The notes below the pieces were generated by a model. The model was not told the origin of the DNA and did not search any database. It worked only from the letters and a program-made list of their open reading frames with translations. 50,345 bases of DNA from a virus: positions 1 through 50,345 of the IMG/VR virus record IMGVR_UViG_3300027896_000062. One strand, 5' to 3'. This document shows, piece by piece, positions 1 through 7,745 of this stretch (position 1 is the stretch's first letter; every line of letters starts with the position of its first letter). Position numbers and translations under genes: made by a program.

Positions 1-397
1 CACTAGTTGTATAGTTTGGAACTACATTATTTAATCTACAATACTCAACTATTTCTTTAAAGTTTTCATGTAGATTTGGATCTCCTTTTCCTCCTAGTGC
101 AACTTGAGTTATATGATCTTTTGATTCATTAATTATTCTTTTAAAATTTTCTAAAGTCATATTTGGGTTAAATACATCACCTTGATAACATATTTTACAA
201 TTATTATTACAATGACCCATAATCCCAATATCCATTAAAGAAGGATATTCTAATGAAAACGGATCAGGATTGAAGTAAATTCCTGAAAGAATTTCCTGAC
301 CCGTTTTCTGGTCAAATATAATCATATATTTATCTGTTTTTATAACTTTATATTTAGTTGTTCCCATTTCTGATTTACAAATTGGTTTGTTTAACAT
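1..397 (-). CDS. Radical SAM protein, 3' part cut by window edge
   Basis: The first 132 residues are present; the gene runs off the left edge. A CNNNCKIC cluster (CxxxCxxC) near residue 55 is the signature that binds the [4Fe-4S] cluster of radical SAM enzymes, and a glycine-rich GGKGDP stretch follows about 40 residues later, where these enzymes contact SAM. The ATG at 397 has an AAGGA ribosome binding site and overlaps the end of the upstream gene by 23 bases. The reaction cannot be told: the substrate-binding C-terminal part is missing. It is a second radical SAM gene beside the one at 46110-47144, and the two differ in sequence around the cluster. Confidence 0.7.
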   Translation of the reverse strand, partial: MLNKPICKSEMGTTKYKVIKTDKYMIIFDQKTGQEILSGIYFNPDPFSLEYPSLMDIGIMGHCNNNCKICYQGDVFNPNMTLENFKRIINESKDHITQVALGGKGDPNLHENFKEIVEYCRLNNVVPNYTTS

Positions 398-722
398 CTT
401 CTTTTTCCTTCGCAAGATACTTTTCATAAAATTTTCTTTCTCCTTCATGATGACTTGATGTGATTCCATTAGGAAAAATAGTTCTTTTAATTCTAGTACT
501 CATTTTTGCAATAACATCTTTAGGTTGTCTTCGTTCTGATCCAAATAATACTAGAGCATCCCCAACACATTCTCTTAGAGAATGATCATTTTGTTTTTTG
601 CAAAATGTTGCATATTCAATTTGTCTAAGTGCAACATGAATTAAAATATCTGGAAGTAGATCAATATTGTCATCAATTTTTTTTAGTAATTTTTCCTTTC
701 TTTGTTCTTTGGTAACAAACAT
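375..722 (-). CDS. Hypothetical protein, 115 aa
   Basis: I do not recognise this protein. It is basic and lysine-rich at both ends, without membrane segments or a clear metal site. A central stretch with CVGDALVLFG and FPNGITSSHH suggests a small soluble globular domain. It sits two bases downstream of the 725-907 gene and overlaps the radical SAM gene that follows, so all three are probably translated from one message. Confidence 0.6.
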   Translation of the reverse strand: MFVTKEQRKEKLLKKIDDNIDLLPDILIHVALRQIEYATFCKKQNDHSLRECVGDALVLFGSERRQPKDVIAKMSTRIKRTIFPNGITSSHHEGERKFYEKYLAKEKEDVKQTNL

Positions 723-724
723 AA

Positions 725-907
725 TTATTCTCCTTCTTTCATAAAGTCTTTTAAAAGTTTTAGAAATGCAGGTTCTTCATAATTAAATAAATCATAAGCT
801 CTAAATTTTAAAATTTCCATTAGTTGACCAAATCTTAAATCTGGTGATTTTTTCCATTGCTCTCCAACTTCTTTTAAAAACGGATCTATTCTATTAATAT
901 CTCTCAT
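725..907 (-). CDS. Small conserved-looking protein, 60 aa
   Basis: The protein opens with RIDPFLKEVGEQWKKSPDLR followed by FGQLMEIL. This resembles a recurrent family of about 60-70 residue bacterial and phage proteins with the pattern RIdP...W...PDLRxGQL (from memory, no search done). It is probably a small all-helical protein of unknown role. Tight packing between its neighbours supports it as a real gene. Confidence 0.6.
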   Translation of the reverse strand: MRDINRIDPFLKEVGEQWKKSPDLRFGQLMEILKFRAYDLFNYEEPAFLKLLKDFMKEGE

Positions 908-914
908 TTTTCAC

Positions 915-1127
915 CTATTTTTCTGGATACACTTCAATAAATTTTACCATGTGACTTGGATAAAATTTTATATAATTATCAATTTCCGTTGTATAAAATC
1001 CATCTTTCAATATTATTTTAGAATATTTTTTTGCGTCAGACTTAGAATTTGATTTAAAAAAATATTCTTCGTTAGTTAAAGTACTAATTTTTACAATCAT
1101 ACCCTTTTTAGAAAATTGATCAAACAT
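915..1127 (-). CDS. Hypothetical protein, 70 aa
   Basis: Unrecognised. The composition (lysine and aromatic rich, alternating hydrophobics such as MIVKISTL and GFYTTEI) suggests a small beta-rich domain. It ends in YPEK. Its start overlaps the end of the RlaP-like gene at 1120-2178 by eight bases, indicating translational coupling. Confidence 0.55.
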   Translation of the reverse strand: MFDQFSKKGMIVKISTLTNEEYFFKSNSKSDAKKYSKIILKDGFYTTEIDNYIKFYPSHMVKFIEVYPEK

Positions 1128-2178
1128 TCTTTTCTCCTAAAAAATTTCTTACAATTTTTATACATAACTCATCTACTTTTGGTCTATTTGGTGTATGAGG
1201 TAAAGGAGAATTTTCATAATATACTTCAAATTCTTTATCATAATTTTCAAGTAGACCTTCTATTGCCTCATATTTATATTTACCATTTTTAACTTCTAAA
1301 AGATATTGGGCATCAGGTCTTGGAAAAGTTATCTTTCCTTCCATTAATAATTCTCTACCTTCTGAAATTAATCTTAGTAAATGAGATCCATGTTTTGTAT
1401 CAAATCCATATTTTTCTTCAAGAATTGCTCTTTCTGGATTTCTATTCTTTTTCCAATTTTGATATAGATTCCATTCATGATTTGCAACAGCATAAGCATT
1501 TTCTTTTTGAATAATTTCAATAAACTCGTCTGTTATGGGAATAATTTCTTGTAAAGCTTTTGGGTCAACATCTCTAAATTGTTGACATAAAGCTTTAAAA
1601 TCGTAAGTCTCATTCATTGCTTCAATCTGTTCTTTTAATGGGTGAAATTCTTTTATGTTTTCTAATTTTAAAGCTAGAAGAACATTAAATGCACCAATTT
1701 GATCTTTAGTTAAAGTAGATCTATTTTCTAACAAACCAAAGTCTTTTCTTTCTGGTTGTTTTTTTGGCGGATGCATTAACCATCTTCTATGCAATTTTAT
1801 TCTATTAAATTGAGAATGAGCATAACCTGTAAATGTAAATTTACATTTTTTACAAATAAAATACTGTCTATTATTAATTATATCTTCCCATTCTTTTGTA
1901 CAGAATGTCATTTTACTTTCTGGTACAAATAGTAGTTCAATTATATTTGGATTATTCTCACATGATAAATGTAAGAATTTTCTAATTTCAAAGTATACTG
2001 TATCACTTTGTTTATCTTCAAATTGTTCAATCCTATTTACAAAACCTAGGAAGTATCTGTAATCTGGAATGAATACACCTCTTTCGTCGACATCAGATTG
2101 AGGTGTACTCGTTCCATAAAGATGAGATCCAGAAATACAAGTGAAGATCATTTTAAACGTATCTGGAAAATTAATCAT
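1120..2178 (-). CDS. RlaP/nrdC.11-type nucleotidyltransferase
   Basis: This is a predicted nucleotidyltransferase of the RlaP / YcgL family, to which T4 nrdC.11 belongs; the family is linked to RNA repair. The N-terminus shows the pol-beta-type active-site pattern: GSHLYGTSTPQSDVDERGVF at residues 17-36, with Gly-Ser and the metal-binding D-x-D (D29, D31). The 352 residues match a full-length member. A CKKC pair near residue 108 could bind metal. Its start overlaps the preceding gene (2175-2714) in an ATGA junction, so the two are co-translated. With the CCA-adding enzyme at 3972-5324 it forms a small RNA-maintenance cluster. The exact substrate is unknown. Confidence 0.75.
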   Translation of the reverse strand: MINFPDTFKMIFTCISGSHLYGTSTPQSDVDERGVFIPDYRYFLGFVNRIEQFEDKQSDTVYFEIRKFLHLSCENNPNIIELLFVPESKMTFCTKEWEDIINNRQYFICKKCKFTFTGYAHSQFNRIKLHRRWLMHPPKKQPERKDFGLLENRSTLTKDQIGAFNVLLALKLENIKEFHPLKEQIEAMNETYDFKALCQQFRDVDPKALQEIIPITDEFIEIIQKENAYAVANHEWNLYQNWKKNRNPERAILEEKYGFDTKHGSHLLRLISEGRELLMEGKITFPRPDAQYLLEVKNGKYKYEAIEGLLENYDKEFEVYYENSPLPHTPNRPKVDELCIKIVRNFLGEKNV

Positions 2179-2714
2179 TTCTTTCCTTTTCTTTTGATTT
2201 GTGTTTGTCCAACCGGAATTCTTTTAGATATTATATCTATTAATGAATCAGGATCACCTGGATCTACTTCAAAGATATCAAATAGATTCTCTATAGTTAA
2301 AGAAAATATATCGTTGACATCAAAACTATCACCTGCGACTCCATTTGATAGATTCACCAAACAAAGATTATCATTGGAATTAACTACCATATGAGGATCA
2401 CCACGGAATGTAAATATATCACCAATAGAAACCAGGAAGTCTTCGTCTTTATCAATAAAATCTTGATCTATTAACCATTTTAACCATTCCTCTTCTTTCA
2501 AAAGAATTTTCATCATAGATGGAAAAGTTAAGTTCCCAAAATCAATCCCATAGTTTTCGACAACTTTTTTAAATTCACTACGTAGTTCATTACACCCACC
2601 AGTATTTGCTATAGTCTCAAGTATTGTTTCAAATGATATTTCACAAACTCTGGTGTATAAGAACAAACCATGTTTGAATTCGTTTACATTTTTCTTCTTT
2701 TTCTTTGTTACCAT
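2175..2714 (-). CDS. Hypothetical protein, paralogue of 2738-3304
   Basis: The 179-residue protein has a lysine-rich N-terminus, a middle with an xxGIDFxxLTFxxxM pattern, then a beta-rich block starting SIGDIFTFRG and an FDIFEVDPGD segment, ending ISKRIPVGQTQIK. The neighbouring gene at 2738-3304 has the same blocks in the same order (GISIGDIFIFDG, LNIFEIDDGE, LQTRIPKGSYQI), so the two arose by tandem duplication. Function is unknown. The regular GDIFxFxG block could be a small beta-barrel. Confidence 0.65.
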   Translation of the reverse strand: MVTKKKKKNVNEFKHGLFLYTRVCEISFETILETIANTGGCNELRSEFKKVVENYGIDFGNLTFPSMMKILLKEEEWLKWLIDQDFIDKDEDFLVSIGDIFTFRGDPHMVVNSNDNLCLVNLSNGVAGDSFDVNDIFSLTIENLFDIFEVDPGDPDSLIDIISKRIPVGQTQIKRKGKK

Positions 2715-2737
2715 AGTAAGTTAATCTCCTTGATTAT

Positions 2738-3304
2738 TTATTTTGGAACTATTTGATAACTACCTTTTGGAATTCTGGTTTGAAGAATTGATTCCAATTT
2801 TCCAGATTCCCCGTCATCAATTTCAAAGATATTTAGTAATTCATCAACGTTAGTGATTAGGTTTTGATTAGAAACAGAAACACCATCTGATATTATTTCC
2901 CCACTTTTTAGAGATATTAGAGCAATATCCCCACCACCGTTGTCAGATAAAATACACTGTTCCCCATCAAATATAAATATATCACCGATTGAAATTCCTG
3001 AACTGATTTTTGAGATAAAACCTTGATCTTCTAACCAACTCATCCATTTAGGATGATTAAGTAGATGGTCAATAAGATCATGGAAAGTAATCTTTTCGAA
3101 GTCAATTCCTAGAACTCTTATAGCTTTCTCAAACTCAATTGCTGCTTCTTCACAACCATTATCTATGATTGAAATAAGAACTTTTTTAAAATTTATTGTA
3201 TCTTCTATTTTATATTTGAAAAGTGAATTTTCCGGTTGATATGTGTTTTTGGACTTCTTTGGTGGATTCTTTTTTTTCTTTTTAGATTCATTTTTATCGT
3301 TCAT
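2738..3304 (-). CDS. Hypothetical protein, paralogue of 2175-2714
   Basis: The 188-residue protein has a basic N-terminal tail (ESKKKKKNPPKKSKN), then the same domain plan as its downstream paralogue: a GIDFEKITFHDLIDHLL helix region, SIGDIFIFDG, a short variable loop rich in glycine and aspartate, LNIFEIDDGE and a closing RIPKGSYQI. The basic tail may contact nucleic acid (inference). No enzyme motif is visible. Confidence 0.65.
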   Translation of the reverse strand: MNDKNESKKKKKNPPKKSKNTYQPENSLFKYKIEDTINFKKVLISIIDNGCEEAAIEFEKAIRVLGIDFEKITFHDLIDHLLNHPKWMSWLEDQGFISKISSGISIGDIFIFDGEQCILSDNGGGDIALISLKSGEIISDGVSVSNQNLITNVDELLNIFEIDDGESGKLESILQTRIPKGSYQIVPK

Positions 3305-3349
3305 AATAATTTTTCTCCTTAAGTAATTATTTTATATTTTTCATTCTTT

Positions 3350-3709
3350 TTATTCTAAAACCAAAACACTTTGATAGCAAACAGTACCTTCTGGGGGAAA
3401 TGTCCACTCATCTAAATTTTTATAGAATCTTTTAATTGCTTCTGAACCAAAAGCATCAGATATCATTTTTGGAATTATAGGTTTTCCAAGAGGAACAACT
3501 TGAATAATTTCATAACGTTTAAAATTATCACATTTATCTATAAATCTTTCAGCATCGAATCTTTTTTTAAAACAGAAAATTCCAAGAGTTTCGGGAATAG
3601 CTTTAGTCTCAAAACTTTTAATATACTTAATTGAATAATCTTTATAACCTCCAACTATTGCGCTTGTTCTATCTTTTTTTCTAATTACTTTATAAACATT
3701 CTTTTTCAT
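3350..3709 (-). CDS. Hypothetical protein, 119 aa
   Basis: Unrecognised soluble protein. The N-terminus is VYKVIRKKDRTSAIVGG, later come FCFKKRFDAERFIDKC and a conserved-looking WTFPPEGTVCYQSVLVLE end. The layout (beta strands, a helix that begins RFDAERFI, more strands) resembles small regulatory or adaptor folds, but there is no motif to name it. It lies 9 bases upstream of the following Cys-rich gene end in the same leftward unit. Confidence 0.6.
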   Translation of the reverse strand: MKKNVYKVIRKKDRTSAIVGGYKDYSIKYIKSFETKAIPETLGIFCFKKRFDAERFIDKCDNFKRYEIIQVVPLGKPIIPKMISDAFGSEAIKRFYKNLDEWTFPPEGTVCYQSVLVLE

Positions 3710-3718
3710 TTAATCCCC

Positions 3719-3994
3719 CTATAATTTATCTCTTTTTATTACGTTTAATCTCCAAGTATTTAAACCAGAGAAACATCCAGCACCTTCATATAGTTCTTCC
3801 CTATACTTATTTCCAATTATCCCAGGTATAGACATTAAATCACACATATATCTATTTTTAGATTCTGACCATACAAGTGATAAACAAGGATTTAAATTTG
3901 GATATAGTCTTATTCCAACCATACATTTAGATTTTATACAACAATATCCACATCCAACACAAGGTCTAATATTAGGGACTAATCTTAGTTTCAT
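3719..3994 (-). CDS. Cys-rich YkgJ-like metal-binding protein, 91 aa
   Basis: The N-terminal CVGCGYCC and a following KSKCMVG form a cluster of five cysteines within about 14 residues, and further cysteines lie at PCLS, MCDL and GCFS. This spacing resembles the YkgJ/UPF0153 zinc- or iron-cluster domain (family recalled, not searched). The end of the CCA-adding gene (3972) lies inside this gene's first codons, a 23-base overlap, so the two are probably coupled. The function is unknown. Confidence 0.6.
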   Translation of the reverse strand: MKLRLVPNIRPCVGCGYCCIKSKCMVGIRLYPNLNPCLSLVWSESKNRYMCDLMSIPGIIGNKYREELYEGAGCFSGLNTWRLNVIKRDKL

Positions 3995-5324
3995 AATTTT
4001 CCCCCTTAATTAATTTAGTAAGTTCCTCAACTGTATTTAGTTCTGGATTCTCAGTTACTTGATCCATCAAATAATTTAGGATTACTCCAATTTCTTTTCC
4101 TGGTTTTAAACCAGTTATTTCCATTATATCATTTCCGTTTAATTTTAAATCGCCATATTTTCTAACTGGTTTTTCATTTAAAATCTTCCTAAAATTTTTA
4201 GCAAGTTCTCGAACGTCTTTAATATTATAAAACTTCTGACTTTTTAACCCTCCCATTTTATCTCCAATCGAGACTCTCAAAAGATCCTTATATGGTATAC
4301 CATCTTCAGAAAGAAAGCGTAGGGTCCTTCTCACACCAGAAGGGGATAACCTTTCATGACTAATCCTCATATGAAGACCAACTAATTTAGAAATATATTT
4401 AGCTTCTTCATTTGAAAATCTTAAATTTTCTAATTCTTTTAAAACTGCATCTTCTCCATCTTTTTCATGAAACTTAAACCATATATCATCTGTCCTTGGA
4501 TTTATTTCACAAGATATTGGTTTACCCACATCATGTAAATATCCAGCTAATTTAATTAATGGATATTTAGTTGTTATATGATCTCCAGCCATCATACAGT
4601 GATCAAAAATATATTCTATATGATATGGTCCACCCTTATGTTTATAACAATTATTTAATGAAGGAAAAACATATTTCAATCCACCAATATCATGAAGTGC
4701 TGTAAAAAATATTGAAGCTTTTTTAATATCCATAGCCTTTAATATTTCTATACGAATTCTTTCTGGAGCTATTAAAGATTCAATATAATCAGAATATTTT
4801 AAAAGATAATCTTCAGTTTTATTATCAAATTTCCCATCTATTTTTGCTTTAAATCTACAAGCTCTAATTATTCTGTTAGGATCTTCAATAATTCTATCTT
4901 TTGGATTTCCAATAAATCTAATTATTTTATTTTTAATATCTTCTTGACCATTTACATAATCATAAATTACATTATCAACTGGATCAAATGCAATTCCATT
5001 TATTGTAAAATCTCTTCTTGAAACATCTTCTCTTAATGATTTAACATATTTAATTTCACAATTTTTATCTGATCCACCAAAATATACATCACTTCTAAAA
5101 GTAGCAACTTCAATATCATCAACTAAAATAACACCAAAGTTTTTTCCTACTTCTTTAATATTTTGTTGATTAAAAATTTTAATTATTTCATTAGGATATG
5201 CTGATGTAACAATATCAATATCTTTTGGTTTTAATTCCATCAGCATATCCCTAACACACCCACCAATATAATATGCCTCATAACCTTTATTTTGAAGAAT
5301 ATCTACTATTTCTATAGGTAACAT
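3972..5324 (-). CDS. cca: CCA tRNA nucleotidyltransferase / poly(A) polymerase family
   Basis: This enzyme adds CCA to tRNA 3' ends (or a related tail), using CTP and ATP. The class II head domain is clear: YYIGGCVRDMLM at residues 18-29, then D-x-D at D35 and D37, RRDFTING at 103-110, and EDPNRIIRACRF at 147-158. An HD domain follows (GYLHDVGKP, H264 and D265), as in many bacterial CCA enzymes that also have phosphohydrolase activity. The 450 residues match the bacterial family. The ATG at 5324 is preceded by AAAGGA. In a phage it probably repairs or matures tRNAs during infection. Distinguishing CCA addition from poly(A) polymerase activity needs an assay. Confidence 0.88.
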   Translation of the reverse strand: MLPIEIVDILQNKGYEAYYIGGCVRDMLMELKPKDIDIVTSAYPNEIIKIFNQQNIKEVGKNFGVILVDDIEVATFRSDVYFGGSDKNCEIKYVKSLREDVSRRDFTINGIAFDPVDNVIYDYVNGQEDIKNKIIRFIGNPKDRIIEDPNRIIRACRFKAKIDGKFDNKTEDYLLKYSDYIESLIAPERIRIEILKAMDIKKASIFFTALHDIGGLKYVFPSLNNCYKHKGGPYHIEYIFDHCMMAGDHITTKYPLIKLAGYLHDVGKPISCEINPRTDDIWFKFHEKDGEDAVLKELENLRFSNEEAKYISKLVGLHMRISHERLSPSGVRRTLRFLSEDGIPYKDLLRVSIGDKMGGLKSQKFYNIKDVRELAKNFRKILNEKPVRKYGDLKLNGNDIMEITGLKPGKEIGVILNYLMDQVTENPELNTVEELTKLIKGENYETKISP

Positions 5325-5326
5325 TT

Positions 5327-5593
5327 TTATCCTTTCTCACTTGATTTCAAAAGTGGAATCGAACCACTATTTTTTTGCAACCATGCTTTGAATTTTTTTT
5401 CATAGTTTTTTAGATCTTGATGAGTGCAAATAGATAATACTAAACTAATAAACCATCCAAAATAGGATAGAATATTTAGTTCTCTTACCGACTCAAACAT
5501 CGCCAAAATTGAGATTATAATTATTATCGTTATTGCTCTTTTTGAAAATACTATATCCTTTTCTTTTTCTTTTATTTCTTCTTTATCTTCCAT
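5327..5593 (-). CDS. Small two-helix membrane protein
   Basis: A charged N-terminus (EDKEEIKEKEKD) is followed by two hydrophobic segments: AITIIIIISILAMF, then ILSYFGWFISLVLSI after a short charged turn. The C-terminus is basic and soluble. I place the start at the ATG at 5593, five bases after AAGGAGG; an upstream in-frame TTG at 5608 would include the ribosome binding site in the protein. It is the first gene of the leftward unit and lies under the promoter-like motif at 5631-5646. The role is unknown. Confidence 0.6.
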   Translation of the reverse strand: MEDKEEIKEKEKDIVFSKRAITIIIIISILAMFESVRELNILSYFGWFISLVLSICTHQDLKNYEKKFKAWLQKNSGSIPLLKSSEKG

Positions 5594-5630
5594 TTGTTCC
5601 TCCTTCAAAAATTAGATAAACTTTTACTTA

Positions 5631-5646
5631 GTAATTAATATATATA
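5631..5646 (-). promoter_or_regulatory. Promoter-like AT motif for the leftward unit
   Basis: Read leftward the sequence is TATATATATTAATTAC. Nearly the same string (TATATATATTAATTTAC) lies ahead of the rightward gene at 21425, and both are followed within a dozen bases by AAGTAAA. Both stand in divergent gene gaps about 35-45 bases from a start codon. No clear sigma-70 -35/-10 pair was found here. Confidence 0.35.
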
Positions 5647-5726
5647 CATTTAACTTTGAAAACTAATTCTAAACCTTAGATTTTTATAGAACAAATAATA
5701 AATTCTAAAGGAACCGGTGTTACAAT

Positions 5727-5903
5727 TTGAATGTCATAGAAAGATATTTGAAATATTTATCTAATGAACAAGTATCTTCCGCTGCAGGTATGGGTTTTGC
5801 AATTGATTCTATACCACATGAAAGGCCATTTAAAATGCCAAAAGATGATGTTGATGAGTCTTTAGATGGTGATGGAATTGGAATAGAGGATAATGAAGAA
5901 TAA
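5727..5903 (+). CDS. Possible small acidic protein (TTG start)
   Basis: A 58-codon reading frame fills the gap between the divergent units. Its only possible start is the TTG at 5727, since the frame is closed by a stop at 5706. AAAGGA lies 14 bases upstream, a rather long spacing. The protein has a helical N-terminus (VIERYLKYLSNEQ), a VSSAAGMGFAIDSIPHERPF core and a very acidic end (DDVDESLDGDGIGIEDNEE). The composition looks coding, and it leads directly into the tail tube gene. It could be a short virion or assembly protein. Confidence 0.4.
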   Translation: MNVIERYLKYLSNEQVSSAAGMGFAIDSIPHERPFKMPKDDVDESLDGDGIGIEDNEE

Positions 5904-5912
5904 TTTAAAAAT

Positions 5913-5941
5913 TAAATAAACGATTGTTTATTTATAGGAGG
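5913..5941 (+). promoter_or_regulatory. Hairpin abutting a strong ribosome binding site
   Basis: TAAATAAAC and GTTTATTTA form a 9-bp perfect stem around a GATT loop (5913-5934). It is followed two bases later by AGGAGG, eight bases before the tail tube ATG at 5950. Such a stem could protect the 5' end of a heavily translated message or insulate the tail tube start; there is no U-tract that would make it a terminator. Confidence 0.45.
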
Positions 5942-5949
5942 AAGTAAAA

Positions 5950-6672
5950 ATGACAATGAAATATTCTTTTTCAGGGTTAGGCGTTAATCAGTTAACTAGA
6001 AAGTTTGGTGGTAGATCAATAGGTGGAGTTGCTGAACCATATACATCAGGTACATTTTTTGTATGGTTTGATAATATTCCAGAGGCTCTTATTAATTATA
6101 CTAATAAATTGAGAAGTGGAATATCTTCAACTTCTGATGTTTCAAATATTTTAGCTGCTTCATGTTTGGGAGTTACTCCTCCGGGTGGAACTTTAAATAG
6201 TATAGAATTTACTGGTTTAGGTGGAATTAAATGGACAGTACCAGGAAATATTGATTATACTACTTCTGTTTCTGCTAAGTTCTTAGAATTTAAAGGAACA
6301 CCAATTCTTGATATTTTCCATAGTTGGATTAAGATGATTAGAGATTATAGATTGGGAATATCTGATATACTTCAAGATAATACAGAAGGTGATGGATATT
6401 CAAAAAAGACATATGCTGCAACTATGTATTATTGGACTACATCCCCAGATGGGTTAAATATAGATTATTTTGCATGTTATGATGGTATATACCCAACTAA
6501 AGATCCACAGGATTTATATTCTGGTGATGTTGAAACTGTAGGTAGATTAGATATAGATCAAGAATTTAAATTAGACTATGCTTGGCATGAACCATGGGTT
6601 TTAGATAAATGTAAGAGTCTAAGTAGAGTTATTGCATCTACTAATAATATAACTAGTATTAGTCAAGTATAA
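5950..6672 (+). CDS. Tail tube protein (T4 gp19-like)
   Basis: This is probably the major protein of the inner tail tube. The sequence resembles the gp19 family in layout: an N-terminal strand region, GTPILDIFHSWIKMIRDYRL in the middle, FACYDGIYPTKDP, and a closing DIDQEFKLDYAWHEPW strand pair, where gp19 proteins have a similar late-strand motif. Length (240 aa) is somewhat above T4 gp19. It has the strongest ribosome binding site in the area (AGGAGG), as expected for an abundant structural protein, and it heads the rightward baseplate operon. No sheath gene is seen in the window. Confidence 0.7.
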   Translation: MTMKYSFSGLGVNQLTRKFGGRSIGGVAEPYTSGTFFVWFDNIPEALINYTNKLRSGISSTSDVSNILAASCLGVTPPGGTLNSIEFTGLGGIKWTVPGNIDYTTSVSAKFLEFKGTPILDIFHSWIKMIRDYRLGISDILQDNTEGDGYSKKTYAATMYYWTTSPDGLNIDYFACYDGIYPTKDPQDLYSGDVETVGRLDIDQEFKLDYAWHEPWVLDKCKSLSRVIASTNNITSISQV

Positions 6673-6736
6673 AATATAAAAAAATAACGAATTAGCAAAC
6701 AATAAAAAAAGAATAGATCAGAAAGGAGCTAGAAAA

Positions 6737-7531
6737 ATGTTTAAAGGATTTAATTTAAAATATCCAGAGTACGAAGTAGTGACACCTCAAACTAATTTAT
6801 CATTTTCTGTTAGATCTTTGAGTGTTTCAGAAGAAGAAAAACTAAAAGGGAGTTTGATGACTCCAAGTAAAATTACTGAACATTTAAATAAATGTTTGTA
6901 TGAATCTTGTGTTAATAAACCGGATAGTATTAAAGATTATAAAACATTTTTAAAGACAGTTACACTAAAAGATAGAGATGCTATTTTATATGCTCTCTAT
7001 CATATTACATACGAAGAAGTTAGAAATTACGATATAAAATGTTCTAATTGTAAAAAAGATTTTCCTATAACAGTTAAAGCTTCATCTATGTTTAATTATA
7101 ATGGTTATCCTATTGATCAAGGACCAATTTTAGAAAAAAGAGTTAGAATTGATTTACCGGTTTCAGTGGGAGTATCAGCATATATAAAACAACCTACATT
7201 AGAAGATGAAGAAGAAGCTATTAAAAATTTATCATCTACCCCAGGTCTTACAATTGAAATGATTACAGAAACATTAATTGTTGATAAATTTGAACAAAAT
7301 ATTGAAGCTTCTGTAGAACCTGTTGTTTATGATAATAGACAAGATATTATTGATGCTTATAGGAGTCTTCCTGCTAAAGATAAAAGAGCAATATATGAAA
7401 AATTTAATGATGAATATGGAAAATATGGAGTTGAGTTAAAAGCTAATACATTCTGTTCTCATTGTGGGTTTGAGGAGGTAGTAAAAGTAGATTTAGTCGA
7501 AAACTTTTTTCGAATGGTGTACTCTTCATGA
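6737..7531 (+). CDS. Baseplate/tail assembly protein (gp26-like), 0-frame product
   Basis: This 264-residue protein resembles the T4_baseplate (gp26-type) family found in large myoviruses: an N-terminal region, then two zinc-ribbon halves, CSNCKKDF near residue 103 and CSHCGF near residue 244, flanking the central domain. The 0-frame ends with FFRMVYSS and a TGA at 7529. A coding-quality frame continues immediately in +1 (see 7497-7739), so a 333-residue fusion is likely as a second product. The ATG follows an AAGGAG site. Pairs of short and frameshift-extended products are typical of tail assembly chaperones, so the role may be assembly rather than structure. Confidence 0.6.
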   Translation: MFKGFNLKYPEYEVVTPQTNLSFSVRSLSVSEEEKLKGSLMTPSKITEHLNKCLYESCVNKPDSIKDYKTFLKTVTLKDRDAILYALYHITYEEVRNYDIKCSNCKKDFPITVKASSMFNYNGYPIDQGPILEKRVRIDLPVSVGVSAYIKQPTLEDEEEAIKNLSSTPGLTIEMITETLIVDKFEQNIEASVEPVVYDNRQDIIDAYRSLPAKDKRAIYEKFNDEYGKYGVELKANTFCSHCGFEEVVKVDLVENFFRMVYSS

Positions 7532-7739
7532 CGGAATTTTTGCTTATAAAGATAATTTAAATGAAGCAATATTCTCTGCAATTGAAATGTGTAAGCAACC
7601 ATATACTGATATTATGAATATGCCAGTTAAAAGGTTATATGATTTACTAAAATGGAAAGCAGATATAGAGGAAGAAAAATCTAAACTTATGAAGGAACAA
7701 AAGATGAAGAGTGCTTTCGAATCTAAAAAAAAGAGGTAA
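7497..7739 (+). CDS. +1 frameshift extension of the 6737-7531 gene
   Basis: This frame is open from 7497 to the TAA at 7737 but has no usable start codon before an internal ATG about 30 codons in. Its translation looks fully protein-like: EWCTLHDGIFAYKDNLNEAI, then a helical MNMPVKRLYDLLKWKADIEE and a lysine-rich tail. It would add 75 residues after Phe258 of the upstream protein if ribosomes slip +1 at 7508-7511. The end also places a GAGG ribosome binding site for the next gene. The alternatives are a sequencing indel or a broken gene. Confidence 0.65.
   Translation, partial: SKTFFEWCTLHDGIFAYKDNLNEAIFSAIEMCKQPYTDIMNMPVKRLYDLLKWKADIEEEKSKLMKEQKMKSAFESKKKR
7502..7514 (+). promoter_or_regulatory. 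Candidate +1 programmed frameshift site
   Basis: In the 0 frame the codons read AAC TTT TTT CGA. The second Phe-tRNA can re-pair from TTT (7508-7510) to TTC (7509-7511) when the CGA codon, rare in this genome, sits in the A site. After the shift, GAA (7512-7514) begins the extension. A stop codon closes the +1 frame at 7494, only a few codons upstream, so the overlap is tight. Confidence 0.55.
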
Positions 7740-7745
7740 CTAAAA

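Noticed and set aside
7497-7739. An independent gene after the gp26-like gene
   Set aside because: The frame has no start codon before an internal ATG about 30 codons in, so a separate gene would miss its first part. A short ATG frame at 7528 closes after ten codons. A frameshift product explains the sequence better, although a sequencing indel remains possible.
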